Source: VRUE01 sp035712345
Lineage (GTDB): Bacteria > Actinomycetota > Thermoleophilia > Solirubrobacterales > 70-9
NCBI GenBank assembly: GCA_035712345.1
Contig: DASTAY010000025.1
Location: 1-64,000, forward strand
Direction of reading: 5' to 3'
DNA length: 64,000 nt
Under the pieces are notes generated by a model. That model saw only the letters and a list, made by a program, of their open reading frames with translations, searched no databases and had not been told where the DNA came from. Shown one piece after another: positions 51,589 through 59,048 of this stretch (positions are counted from its first letter, which is position 1; each line of letters starts with the position of its first letter). The translations under genes were made by a program, and so were the position numbers.

Positions 51589-51989
51589 CGACGTAAAATT
51601 GAGTCGCTGGAGATCTGCTCCAGCAACGGCTGGCCGCACTGCCAGCAGTAGGTCGCGCCGCTCGAGTGTGGCGCGCCACAGCCCGAGCAGGAGCCGGCGG
51701 TGCCGGTCTCCTCGGTGCGGACGATGCGTTCGACCTCGCTCAGCTCCGCATCGGCGTCCTGCAGCGCGATCGCCTGCTTGACCAGCACGTCGACCTTCAT
51801 CTGGTTGCGGATCGCCATCTCGTAGGCGAGGCCGCCGAGGTCCCACTGCAGCTCGGCCACGCGGGCGACCAGTTGGTCGCGGCGGCGTTCGAGGTCGACC
51901 ATCAGATCCTCGCCGAGCTTCTGCGGCGCGGGCTTGGCCTGCGTCGAAGCCACGGGCTTGGCTCCCCTTGCTTTCAGCCGCGAGATCAT
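51585..51989 (-). CDS. Small protein with C-terminal zinc ribbon
   Basis: 134 aa. A helical coiled-coil-like half (LMVDLERRRDQLVARVAELQ, KVDVLVKQAIALQDADAELS) is followed by CSGCGAPHSSGATYCWQCGQ, two CxxC knuckles of a zinc ribbon. ATG 51989 overlaps the upstream gene's stop (ATGA), so the two zinc-ribbon genes are coupled. No family recognised. Confidence 0.68.
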   Translation of the reverse strand: MISRLKARGAKPVASTQAKPAPQKLGEDLMVDLERRRDQLVARVAELQWDLGGLAYEMAIRNQMKVDVLVKQAIALQDADAELSEVERIVRTEETGTAGSCSGCGAPHSSGATYCWQCGQPLLEQISSDSILRR

Positions 51990-52618
51990 TCGCCGAAGAA
52001 GTTGCCGGTGAATTCGCCGTTTTCGCACCCTGACGCGCCCTTTTCGCACTTGTCGCCGGGTTCGACGGTCGCCGGTGGCAGCTTCACGTCGCCCGCCGGC
52101 TTGAGCACTTCTTCAGCCGCCGGGTGCGCTTCGGCTTCCTTCAGCGCCGCGGCTTTCTGCTGCTTGGTCTTCGCTTTGGAGGCGCCGCCGCCGGTCTTCA
52201 CCTTGGCCTTGGAGGCGCTGGCGGCCGCTTCGCCTCCACTGCCGCCGACCCGGATCACCTGGGGGGCCGCCGCCGTCTGGGCCACTTCGTGGCTGCCCGA
52301 GCGGCCGATCAGGACGCCGATGCCGAGTGCCAGCAGCAGAGTCGCGATGCCGGCGATCAGGGCGGCGTTCGGGGAGACGCCGTTGCGTTTTTTCTTCGGC
52401 GGGGGCGGGGGTGCCTGCGCGGGTCGCTTGACCGCTTCCATCAGCACGACCGCGTCCATGAAGGGCAGGCGCGGATCGCCGTGTCGCCGGCCGCACGCGA
52501 GGCAGTAGCGCTGATCGGACACCATCGCCGACCCACAGGAGCTGCACACGTCTGACCCTGCTTGGGCAACGGACAGGTCGGCGGGGGGTGGGACGGGGGT
52601 AAGCGAGACGTCGGTCAC
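51986..52618 (-). CDS. Zinc-ribbon membrane protein, single anchor
   Basis: 210 aa. Zinc ribbon CSSCG-(10)-YCLACGRRHG at about 25-47, a Pro/Lys stretch, one membrane helix (ALIAGIATLLLALGIGVLIG, about 85-104) and an external Ala/Lys/Glu-rich part ending CEKGASGCENGEF. The ribbon is closely similar to that of the divergent phosphoesterase gene at 52747. External Glu codons are almost all GAA. Function unknown; coupled to the next zinc-ribbon gene. Confidence 0.68.
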   Translation of the reverse strand: MTDVSLTPVPPPADLSVAQAGSDVCSSCGSAMVSDQRYCLACGRRHGDPRLPFMDAVVLMEAVKRPAQAPPPPPKKKRNGVSPNAALIAGIATLLLALGIGVLIGRSGSHEVAQTAAAPQVIRVGGSGGEAAASASKAKVKTGGGASKAKTKQQKAAALKEAEAHPAAEEVLKPAGDVKLPPATVEPGDKCEKGASGCENGEFTGNFFGE

Positions 52619-52746
52619 TCACAGCGATTGTCCTGACCCGTCTGAGTCAGGTGTTGTGGAGCTGTGAACCGGTGGTAACCAGAGTGTTAAAGACGTACTC
52701 CGGATGTTCACAAGTCTTGGCGTTCGCGCCGTGAGACTTGCGTTCG
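52619..52746. promoter_or_regulatory. Divergent promoter region of two zinc-ribbon genes
   Basis: 128 bp. CAAGTCT (52712-52718) and AGACTTG (52734-52740) form an inverted repeat around GGCGTTCGCGCC. GTTGTGGAGCTGTGAACC resembles the GTTGTGAA repeats of the pst control region, which hints at a common regulator. Confidence 0.4.
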
Positions 52747-54378
52747 GTGAGCACTGACGGTAAGGATGCGGCTTTCGGCAAGCCGCTCGACGAGCGATGC
52801 GGCAGCTGCGGCTCCGGGCTGGCCGCAGCCCGTCGCTACTGCCTGGAGTGTGGAGCGCGGCGCGGGCCGCTCCCGGCTGTCGTTGCGGATCGCGTCAACG
52901 CGCTCAAGGAGCGCGGGCGTCGGGAGGGCGAGGGGGCCGATGCTTCCCCTGCCGAGCCCGCCGTGGGCACCACCGACGCCCAGTCGACGATCAGGGGTCG
53001 CTGGGACTGGATGCCCTCGCCGCAGGTGGCGGCGGTCGCGGTGATGGCGCTGCTCGCCGCGGGGGTCGTCCTCGGTTCCGTGACCAGCCCGTTGGCGCGG
53101 AGCGCCGGCGGGGCGTCGATCGTGCTCGAAGAACTCGGCGGCTCCGAACCGGAAGTCGAAGAAGAAGCCGAAACCGCGACCACCGAAGCGAGCGCGGCCC
53201 CGGCGACCGCTTCCTACGCTCCGGCCACCGAAGCGCCGCTCGCTGCTCCGCTCGAAGCGCCTGCGGCCGAACCCGAAGCGCGACCGCCGCCGAAGCTCCC
53301 ACCCGAACTGCCCGAAGAAGAACTGCTGCCGGAAATCAAGCACGTCTTCCTGATCGTCCTCGACGGGCATGGCTTCGAAGAAGCATTCGGGGTGGAATCG
53401 AGTGCCCCGTACCTGTCCAAGACGCTGGCCGGCGAAGGGAAGCTGCTCGCCAACTATTACGCGGTCGCCCAGGGTGCACTGGCCAACCAGGTCGCGTTGT
53501 TGAGTGGCCAGGGCCCGACTTCCCAGATGGTCGCGGGCTGTCCCGAATACAAGCCGATCGCACCGGGCACGCTCAGCCCGGAAGGGCAGGTCGAAGGAGA
53601 CGGCTGCGTATACCCGGCCGAAACCGAAACGCTGCCCACGCAACTGACCAAGGCGAAGCTGAGCTGGAAAGCGTACGTGGAGGCTGCCGGCGGCGATGAG
53701 GCGAGCACTCCCCAGGGCAGCTGCTACCTGACCCTCCGCAACCCCTTTGCCTACTTCGCCTCGGTCGCCGATAGCGCCGAATGCGCCGAGAACGACGTCA
53801 GCCTCGACCAGCTCGCCCCGGACCTGAAGGAAGCGCAGACCACGCCCACCCTCTCCTACATCCTGCCCAACAGCTGCCACGACGGCAGCGATACCCCCTG
53901 CGCGGCCGAACAGCCCGCCGGCCTCGCCCCAGCTGACGCCTTCCTCGAAACGGTCGTGCCGCAGATCGTCGCCTCTCCGGCCTACGAGCTCGAAGGCGGC
54001 CTGATCGCGATCACCTTCGACCAGGCGCCGCAGGAAGGCGAAGCCGCCGATTCCGGCTCCTGCTGCGCGACGCCCGAATACCCGAACCTGCCGCCACCGC
54101 CCGAAAGCGCCGAACCGGCGACCCCGGGGCCGGTCAAACCGAACGGAGGCGGGGGGCGGGTGGGGATGCTGCTGATCTCCCCCTACGTCGCCCCCGGCAC
54201 CGTCGAGGAAACGGCCTACTACAACCACTTCTCCTTCCTGCGCAGCATCGAGGAACTGCTCGGCCTCGAACCGCTCGGATACGCGGCCGAACCAGCCCTC
54301 ACGGGCTTCGACAGCAGCGTCTTCGACGCCTCGCCCGAAGAATCGACCGCCCCACCCGGAGAAAAACCGGCGCCGTAG
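52747..54378 (+). CDS. Membrane-anchored zinc-ribbon phosphoesterase (AcpA/phospholipase C-like)
   Basis: 543 aa. Zinc ribbon CGSCG-(10)-YCLECGARRG (about 18-40), one membrane helix (QVAAVAVMALLAAGVVLGSV, about 93-112), an acidic Pro/Ala/Glu spacer (120-195), then a phosphoesterase domain: HVFLIVLDGHGFEEAFG, LANYYAVAQGALANQVALLS, GLIAITFDQAP and GMLLISPYVAPGT with FNHFSFLRSIEELLGLEPL-type end (here YYNHFSFLRSIEE). Related AcpA-type enzymes are acid phosphatases or phospholipases C. Near pst genes it may release phosphate outside the cell. Its stop codon TAG lies inside palindrome copy D. The first 6 Glu codons are GAG, the next 27 (after the membrane helix) all GAA. Confidence 0.78.
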   Translation: MSTDGKDAAFGKPLDERCGSCGSGLAAARRYCLECGARRGPLPAVVADRVNALKERGRREGEGADASPAEPAVGTTDAQSTIRGRWDWMPSPQVAAVAVMALLAAGVVLGSVTSPLARSAGGASIVLEELGGSEPEVEEEAETATTEASAAPATASYAPATEAPLAAPLEAPAAEPEARPPPKLPPELPEEELLPEIKHVFLIVLDGHGFEEAFGVESSAPYLSKTLAGEGKLLANYYAVAQGALANQVALLSGQGPTSQMVAGCPEYKPIAPGTLSPEGQVEGDGCVYPAETETLPTQLTKAKLSWKAYVEAAGGDEASTPQGSCYLTLRNPFAYFASVADSAECAENDVSLDQLAPDLKEAQTTPTLSYILPNSCHDGSDTPCAAEQPAGLAPADAFLETVVPQIVASPAYELEGGLIAITFDQAPQEGEAADSGSCCATPEYPNLPPPPESAEPATPGPVKPNGGGGRVGMLLISPYVAPGTVEETAYYNHFSFLRSIEELLGLEPLGYAAEPALTGFDSSVFDASPEESTAPPGEKPAP

Positions 54379-54419
54379 AGGTTTGGTCCGGATAGCGGAC
54401 CAAACCTCTACGGCGCCGG
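54367..54419. repeat. Dispersed palindrome family 1, copy D
   Basis: Perfect 24-bp arms around the centre GATAG; the core shared with other copies is 54370-54416. It supplies the stop codon of the phosphoesterase gene and lies between convergent genes, where it could also terminate both transcripts. Confidence 0.95.
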
Positions 54420-54422
54420 GCA

Positions 54423-54779
54423 TTAGTCCAGCAGGATGAGCAGTGCGGTGAGCAGGCCGAGCGCCATGCCGCTCAACGCCAGCGCGGCGCGCGTCCAGCC
54501 GGGTGGCTTGGGGAAGTGGCCGGCGGCCAGCACCCGCTCGACCTCGGCGGCGCGGCGGCTGCCGTAGGCGATCGCGAGGATCCCCCAGAGGGCGAAGCCG
54601 ACGCCGGCGACGACGTAGGGCCAGCGCACCGCGGTGCCGTTGAGCTCGGGCACGACCCGTCCGATTCCCAGCGCCACCGCGAGCGCGGTCAGGCCGGTCC
54701 GCCACCAGGCGAGTTCGGTGCGTTCGTTGGCCAGGCGGGTGCGGCGCGTGGCGTCGGCGATCTCCCTCTCGTGGCTCAC
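54423..54779 (-). CDS. DUF202 (YidH-like) membrane protein
   Basis: 118 aa with three helices. TRLANERTELAWWRTGLTAL is the DUF202 signature. GTG 54779 (MSHEREIADATRR) is favoured; longer frames overlap the upstream regulator. It follows the wHTH gene by 20 bp on the same strand. Function unknown. Confidence 0.82.
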   Translation of the reverse strand: MSHEREIADATRRTRLANERTELAWWRTGLTALAVALGIGRVVPELNGTAVRWPYVVAGVGFALWGILAIAYGSRRAAEVERVLAAGHFPKPPGWTRAALALSGMALGLLTALLILLD

Positions 54780-54799
54780 CTCGCGAACCGCCGCCCGTC

Positions 54800-55147
54800 T
54801 CAGTGCAGCCGTTCGGGCATGAAGCGGTAGCCGATGCCGAAGTGGGTGTGGACATAGCGCCAGTCCGGCGCCGCCGCTTCGAGCTTGGCCCTCACCTTGC
54901 GCACGAGCACGTCGACCGAGCGGTTGCGGCGGGGCATCTCGCCGCCCCACATCAAGGTGTAGATCTCGGGACGTTGGACGACCGCGTCGATCCGCCGGGA
55001 GAGCAGGAAGAAGAGCTCGAACTCGCGCACCGTGAAGCCGGCGCGACGGTCGTCCACCAGGACCTGCAGCTCGGCGGGCCTGACCTCGAGATTCGCGATC
55101 CGGAATGCCGTCTCGGGCGACTCCGGCGCCGGCGGTTCTACCAGCAT
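54800..55147 (-). CDS. Orphan OmpR/PhoB-type DNA-binding domain protein
   Basis: 115 aa. LEVRPAELQVLVDDRRAGFT begins the beta platform, REFELFFLLSRRIDAVVQRP contains the first helices, RNRSVDVLVRKVRAKLEAAA is the recognition region and FGIGYRFMPE the wing. No receiver domain or phospho-acceptor Asp is present. It is placed between the pst/phosphoesterase genes and lysC. The promoter region 55148-55273 is shared with lysC. Confidence 0.82.
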   Translation of the reverse strand: MLVEPPAPESPETAFRIANLEVRPAELQVLVDDRRAGFTVREFELFFLLSRRIDAVVQRPEIYTLMWGGEMPRRNRSVDVLVRKVRAKLEAAAPDWRYVHTHFGIGYRFMPERLH

Positions 55148-55273
55148 GGCTGGACTCTGCCCCAGCCTCTCCGCCAGACGGTGAATTCTCTGTTTCGAAA
55201 ATGAAAAGATTTGGATAACGGTGGACGGCCGGCCTCGCTGCGGCTTTAGCGCGACTATCCTCAGGCGCTCGGC

Positions 55274-56572
55274 ATGAACGAGCGGAACTCGGACATCGTG
55301 GTGATGAAGTTCGGCGGCACCTCGGTCGCCGGCGCGGAGGAGATCAAGCGGGCCGCGCGGCGGATCGTCGCCGCGCGCGACGCGGGCAACCGCGTCGTGG
55401 CCGTGCTCTCGGCCCGCGGCAAGACGACCGACGAGCTGGTCGCCCAGGCGCTGGAGATCTCCGATCGCCCGGTCGCGCGGGAGATGGACATGCTGCTCTC
55501 CACCGGAGAGCGGATCTCCTGCGCGCTCTGCGCGATGGCGATCCACGACATGGGCCACGAGGCGATCTCGTTGACGGGCTCCCAGGCGGGGATCGTCACC
55601 GACTCCTTCCATACGAAAGCGAAGATCGTCGACGTGCGCGCCGAGCGCATCCGCGAGATGCTGGAGAAGGACCGGATCGTGCTCGTCGCCGGCTTCCAGG
55701 GCGTTTCGACCGACAGCCAGGACGTGACCACGCTGGGGCGGGGCGGCTCCGACACGACCGCGGTCGCGCTGGCGGCCGCGCTCGACGCCGGCGTCTGCGA
55801 GATCTACACCGACGTCGCCGGGATCTTCAGCGCCGACCCGCGGATCGTCCCCGACGCGCGCAAGCTCTCCTATGCCTCCTACGAGGAGATGCTCGAGATG
55901 TCGGCCTCCGGCGCCAGGGTGCTGCAGCTGCGCTCGGTCGAGTACGCGCGCAACAACGGGGTCCGCATCCACTGCCGCAGCAGCTTCGAAGACGGTCCCG
56001 GTACCCTCGTGGTCAGCGAAGCAGAGAGCGAGAAGGAGACCGTGGAGCAGCCGTTCGTAACCGCAGTGACCCATTCCGACGGCGAGGCGCGGGTGACCCT
56101 GACCGGCGTCCGCGACGAACCCGGAGTCGCCGGGAGGATCTTCACTGCCCTGGCCGATGCCGGGATCAACGTCGACGTGATCATCCAGAACGAGCCGGTT
56201 GGCGACGACGCGCTCGCCGACCTCTCCTTCACCGTCGATCGCGCCGACCTGAGCGCCGCCACGGACACGATCTCCGCTCTCGACCTGAGCCAGGGGGTGC
56301 GGACCGAAGAGCGGATCGGCAAGGTCTCGATTGTCGGTGCCGGCATGCGCTCCCACCCCGGCGTCGCCGCCAAGGTCTTCGAGGTGCTCGGCGGCGAGGG
56401 GATCAACATCGAGATGATCTCCACCTCGCCGATCAAGATCTCCTGCGTCATCTCCGCCGATCGCGTTCCCGACGCGGTGAAAGCCCTGCACACGGCCTTC
56501 GAGCTCGGGGCCGACGCGGTCAAGGCCGAGAACCCGATGGGGGATGCCCATCGGCCCACGGTCGGCAGCTGA
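55274..56572 (+). CDS. lysC: Aspartate kinase
   Basis: 432 aa. VVMKFGGTSVAGAEEI (about 9-24), STGERISCALCAMAI, GRGGSDTTAVALAAALDA and EIYTDVAGIFSADPRIV form the kinase domain, followed by two ACT domains (LTGVRDEPGVAGRIFTALAD, SIVGAGMRSHPGVAAKVFEV) for feedback control by lysine/threonine. An internal start for a beta subunit is plausible near 56041 but not proven. asd follows, as in many actinobacteria. Confidence 0.93.
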   Translation: MNERNSDIVVMKFGGTSVAGAEEIKRAARRIVAARDAGNRVVAVLSARGKTTDELVAQALEISDRPVAREMDMLLSTGERISCALCAMAIHDMGHEAISLTGSQAGIVTDSFHTKAKIVDVRAERIREMLEKDRIVLVAGFQGVSTDSQDVTTLGRGGSDTTAVALAAALDAGVCEIYTDVAGIFSADPRIVPDARKLSYASYEEMLEMSASGARVLQLRSVEYARNNGVRIHCRSSFEDGPGTLVVSEAESEKETVEQPFVTAVTHSDGEARVTLTGVRDEPGVAGRIFTALADAGINVDVIIQNEPVGDDALADLSFTVDRADLSAATDTISALDLSQGVRTEERIGKVSIVGAGMRSHPGVAAKVFEVLGGEGINIEMISTSPIKISCVISADRVPDAVKALHTAFELGADAVKAENPMGDAHRPTVGS

Positions 56573-56579
56573 TGATCAG

Positions 56580-56661
56580 CCCCCGCCTCCTCTGCTCCCA
56601 CGAATGCCTGGAGAATCAGATATGGACAGGCATTCGTTCCCGCGTCCGGGGGCGGCGGGGG
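56580..56661. repeat. Palindromic element family 3, copy A, between lysC and asd
   Basis: 82 bp. Outer dyad CCCCCGCC/GGCGGGGG, inner perfect 9-bp dyad CGAATGCCT/AGGCATTCG (56601-56609, 56628-56636), loop GAATCAGATATGGAC (56613-56627). Blocks 56585-56599, 56613-56627 and 56638-56657 are identical (15, 15 and 20 nt) to the reverse complement of the element inside sdhB. Confidence 0.88.
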
Positions 56662-56663
56662 TA

Positions 56664-57686
56664 TTGACCAGGACGTACAAAGTAGGAGTCTTGGGCGCGA
56701 CCGGGTTGGTCGGGACGACGATTCTCGACCTTCTGGCGAGCCGGGAGTTCCCGGTCGGGGAGCTGACCGTCTTCGCTTCTGAGAGATCGGCCGGCAAGTC
56801 GATCGAGTGGGGTGAAGAGGAGCTCGAGATCCATGCGCTGAGCGAGGATTCGATCCAGGGGCTCGATCTCGTGCTTTCCTCGGCGGGCGGCGCGGTCAGC
56901 GCCGAGTGGACGCCGAAGCTGGTCGCGGCCGGCGCCGTGGTCGTCGACAACACCAGCTACTGGCGCATGCACGACGACGTGCCGCTGGTCGTCGCCGAGG
57001 TCAACCCCGACGACCTCACCGCCCATAAGGGAATCGTCGCCAACCCGAACTGCTCGACCATGCAGATGGTCGTCGCGCTGAAGCCGCTGCATGACGCCGC
57101 CGGAATCGAGCGCCTCGTGATCTCCACCTACCAGGCGGTATCCGGCACCGGCAAGGCGGCGATCGACGAGCTGCGCGAGCAGTCGCGCGCGGCGCTCGAC
57201 GGCGGCGACCCCGTCGCCTCCGTCTACCCGCACCAGATCGCCTTCAACGCCCTGCCGCAGGCCGGCAGCTTCGCCGATGGCGACGATCACACCGACGAGG
57301 AGCGCAAGCTGATCAACGAGACGCGCAAGATCCTCGGCGACGCCGCGATCCGAGTCAGCGCGACCTGCGTGCGCGTGCCTGTCGTCACCGGTCATTCCGA
57401 GGCGGTCAACGTCGAGACGCGCGAGCCGCTCGACCCCGAGCGTGCCCGCGAGCTGCTCGCCGCGGCGCCCGGCGTCACCGTGCTCGACGATCCCGGCGCG
57501 GCCCGCTACCCGATGGCGACCGAGGCGGCCGGCCGCGACGACGTCTTCGTCGGCCGCATCCGACGCGACCCGGGCAACGAGCGCGCCCTCGACCTCTGGG
57601 TCGTCTCCGACAACCTGCGCAAGGGGGCCGCCACCAACACCGTCCAGATCGCCGAGCTGCTGGTCGAGCGCAACCTCATAGGCTGA
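56664..57686 (+). CDS. asd: Aspartate-semialdehyde dehydrogenase
   Basis: 340 aa. VGVLGATGLVGTTILDLLAS nucleotide loop, catalytic Cys in VANPNCSTMQMVVALKPLHD (about 128) and PHQIAFNALPQ are standard. It reduces aspartyl phosphate from LysC for lysine, threonine, methionine and peptidoglycan DAP. TTG 56664 gives the normal N-terminus and has a G-rich stretch upstream; earlier in-frame ATGs (56604, 56622) lie inside the repeat element and would add a peptide (GESDMDRHSFPRPGAA) similar to the insert in SdhB. Confidence 0.9.
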   Translation: MTRTYKVGVLGATGLVGTTILDLLASREFPVGELTVFASERSAGKSIEWGEEELEIHALSEDSIQGLDLVLSSAGGAVSAEWTPKLVAAGAVVVDNTSYWRMHDDVPLVVAEVNPDDLTAHKGIVANPNCSTMQMVVALKPLHDAAGIERLVISTYQAVSGTGKAAIDELREQSRAALDGGDPVASVYPHQIAFNALPQAGSFADGDDHTDEERKLINETRKILGDAAIRVSATCVRVPVVTGHSEAVNVETREPLDPERARELLAAAPGVTVLDDPGAARYPMATEAAGRDDVFVGRIRRDPGNERALDLWVVSDNLRKGAATNTVQIAELLVERNLIG

Positions 57687-57691
57687 AGCCG

Positions 57692-58945
57692 ATGGACATC
57701 GGCTTCGGCGAGGCGGTGCTGCTGTTCGGTGGGCTGCTCGCGCTCGTCGCGGCGCTCTCGGGGGTGATCCGCGGGACGGCGCTCTCCGCCTCGGTGCTCT
57801 CGGTCGCGCTCGGAATCGCGCTCGCGGCGGCCGGCGTGGTCAACGTCGACGCAAACGACCAATCGATCGTCGAGCTGATCGAGGTGGCGCTGATCCTCAC
57901 CCTCTTCTCCGACGGCATGTTCGTCGAGCGCGAGCTGCTGCGCCGCCACTGGAGCCCGGTCGCGCGAGCGCTGACGATCGCGATGCCGATCACGATGGCG
58001 CTGCTGGCGCTGGCGGCGAAGGCGCTCTTCCCGAGCCTCGGCTGGGCGGAGGCGTTCCTCCTGGCGGCGGTGCTCTCGCCGACCGACCCCGTCGTCACCT
58101 CCGCCGTCGTCACCTCGCGACTGGTGCCGTCCGCCGTGCGTCACACGCTCAACCTCGAGTCCGGCCTCAACGACGGCCTGGCGCTGCCCTTCGTCCTCTT
58201 CTTCCTCGTCCTCGCCACGCCCGGCGGCGATCCGGGCGGCGAAGCGGCGAAGCTGGCCGGCGAGGCGCTGGCCGGCGGCGCGATCGGCTTCGCGCTGGGG
58301 ACTTTTGGCGGGCGCCTGCACCATCACCTCCCGGGCGGCGGCCTGACGGCCCGCTACGAGGGGATCTACTCGGTCGGCTTCGCCCTCGTCGCCTTCGGGC
58401 TTTCCGAAGTGACGATCGGCAACGGCCTGATCGCGGCGTTCGTCTGCGGCATCGCGCTCGGCGCCAGCGAGCGCGAAGTTCCCGAGAGCTTCGTCGAGTT
58501 CGCCGAGAACGCCAGCACGATCTTCCAGGTGCTGACCTTCTTCGTGTTCGGCGCGCTGATCGTCGCCACGGGCTTCGACCACAGCGTCCCACCCCTCGTC
58601 GTCTTCGTCGCTTTTGCCCTGTTGATCGCCCGGCCGGTCGCCGTCCTGCTCTCCTTCATCCGCACCGGGATCCCCCGTCCGGAGAAGGCCTTCATGGCCT
58701 GGTTCGGCCCCAAGGGGGTCGCCTCGATGCTCTTCGCCCTGTTCGTGCTGAAATCGAACGTCAACCACGGCGAGCTGATCTTCGACGTGGCCGCGATCAC
58801 GATCATCGCCTCGATAATCGCCCACGGCCTGACCGACACGGTCGGCGCCCAATGGCTGGCCAGGCGCGTCGGTCTCGATAAGCAAGCTGAACCAGGCCAC
58901 GTCGGTTCCCGGCCTGGACTAGGGGCGCGATCCCGGCAGGGGTGA
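57692..58945 (+). CDS. Cation:proton antiporter, CPA1 (NhaP-like) family
   Basis: 417 aa with about 12 helices. LLAAVLSPTDPVVTSAVVTS carries the paired Asp region of CPA1 exchangers and NLESGLNDGLALPFVLFFLV follows with the conserved END-like segment. It exchanges Na+ or K+ for protons. The last residues (RPGLGARSRQG) and the stop TGA are encoded by the left arm of the inverted repeat 58924-59038. It starts 6 bp after asd. Confidence 0.87.
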   Translation: MDIGFGEAVLLFGGLLALVAALSGVIRGTALSASVLSVALGIALAAAGVVNVDANDQSIVELIEVALILTLFSDGMFVERELLRRHWSPVARALTIAMPITMALLALAAKALFPSLGWAEAFLLAAVLSPTDPVVTSAVVTSRLVPSAVRHTLNLESGLNDGLALPFVLFFLVLATPGGDPGGEAAKLAGEALAGGAIGFALGTFGGRLHHHLPGGGLTARYEGIYSVGFALVAFGLSEVTIGNGLIAAFVCGIALGASEREVPESFVEFAENASTIFQVLTFFVFGALIVATGFDHSVPPLVVFVAFALLIARPVAVLLSFIRTGIPRPEKAFMAWFGPKGVASMLFALFVLKSNVNHGELIFDVAAITIIASIIAHGLTDTVGAQWLARRVGLDKQAEPGHVGSRPGLGARSRQG

Positions 58946-59038
58946 AGCGTCTTGTACTTTTTCGTCGAACGCGCACGGGCGCCAGCGGCACTCCGATCCT
59001 TCGAAAAAGTTAAGCGAAACCCCTGCCGGGATCGCGCC
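58924..59038. repeat. Nested inverted-repeat element family 4, copy B
   Basis: Perfect 20-bp outer arms (58924-58943, 59019-59038) and inner arms ACTTTTTCG/CGAAAAAGT (58956-58964, 59002-59010). Inner sequence GCGTCTTGTACTTTTTCG resembles GCGTCCTGTTTTTCG of the dnaX element. It lies between convergent genes and may also work as a bidirectional terminator. Confidence 0.8.
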
Positions 59039-59048
59039 GCTCTCGCTC

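Noticed and set aside
54800..56551. A long minus-strand frame opposite lysC
   Set aside because: It is antisense to a complete aspartate kinase; only the final 115 codons encode a recognisable DNA-binding domain.
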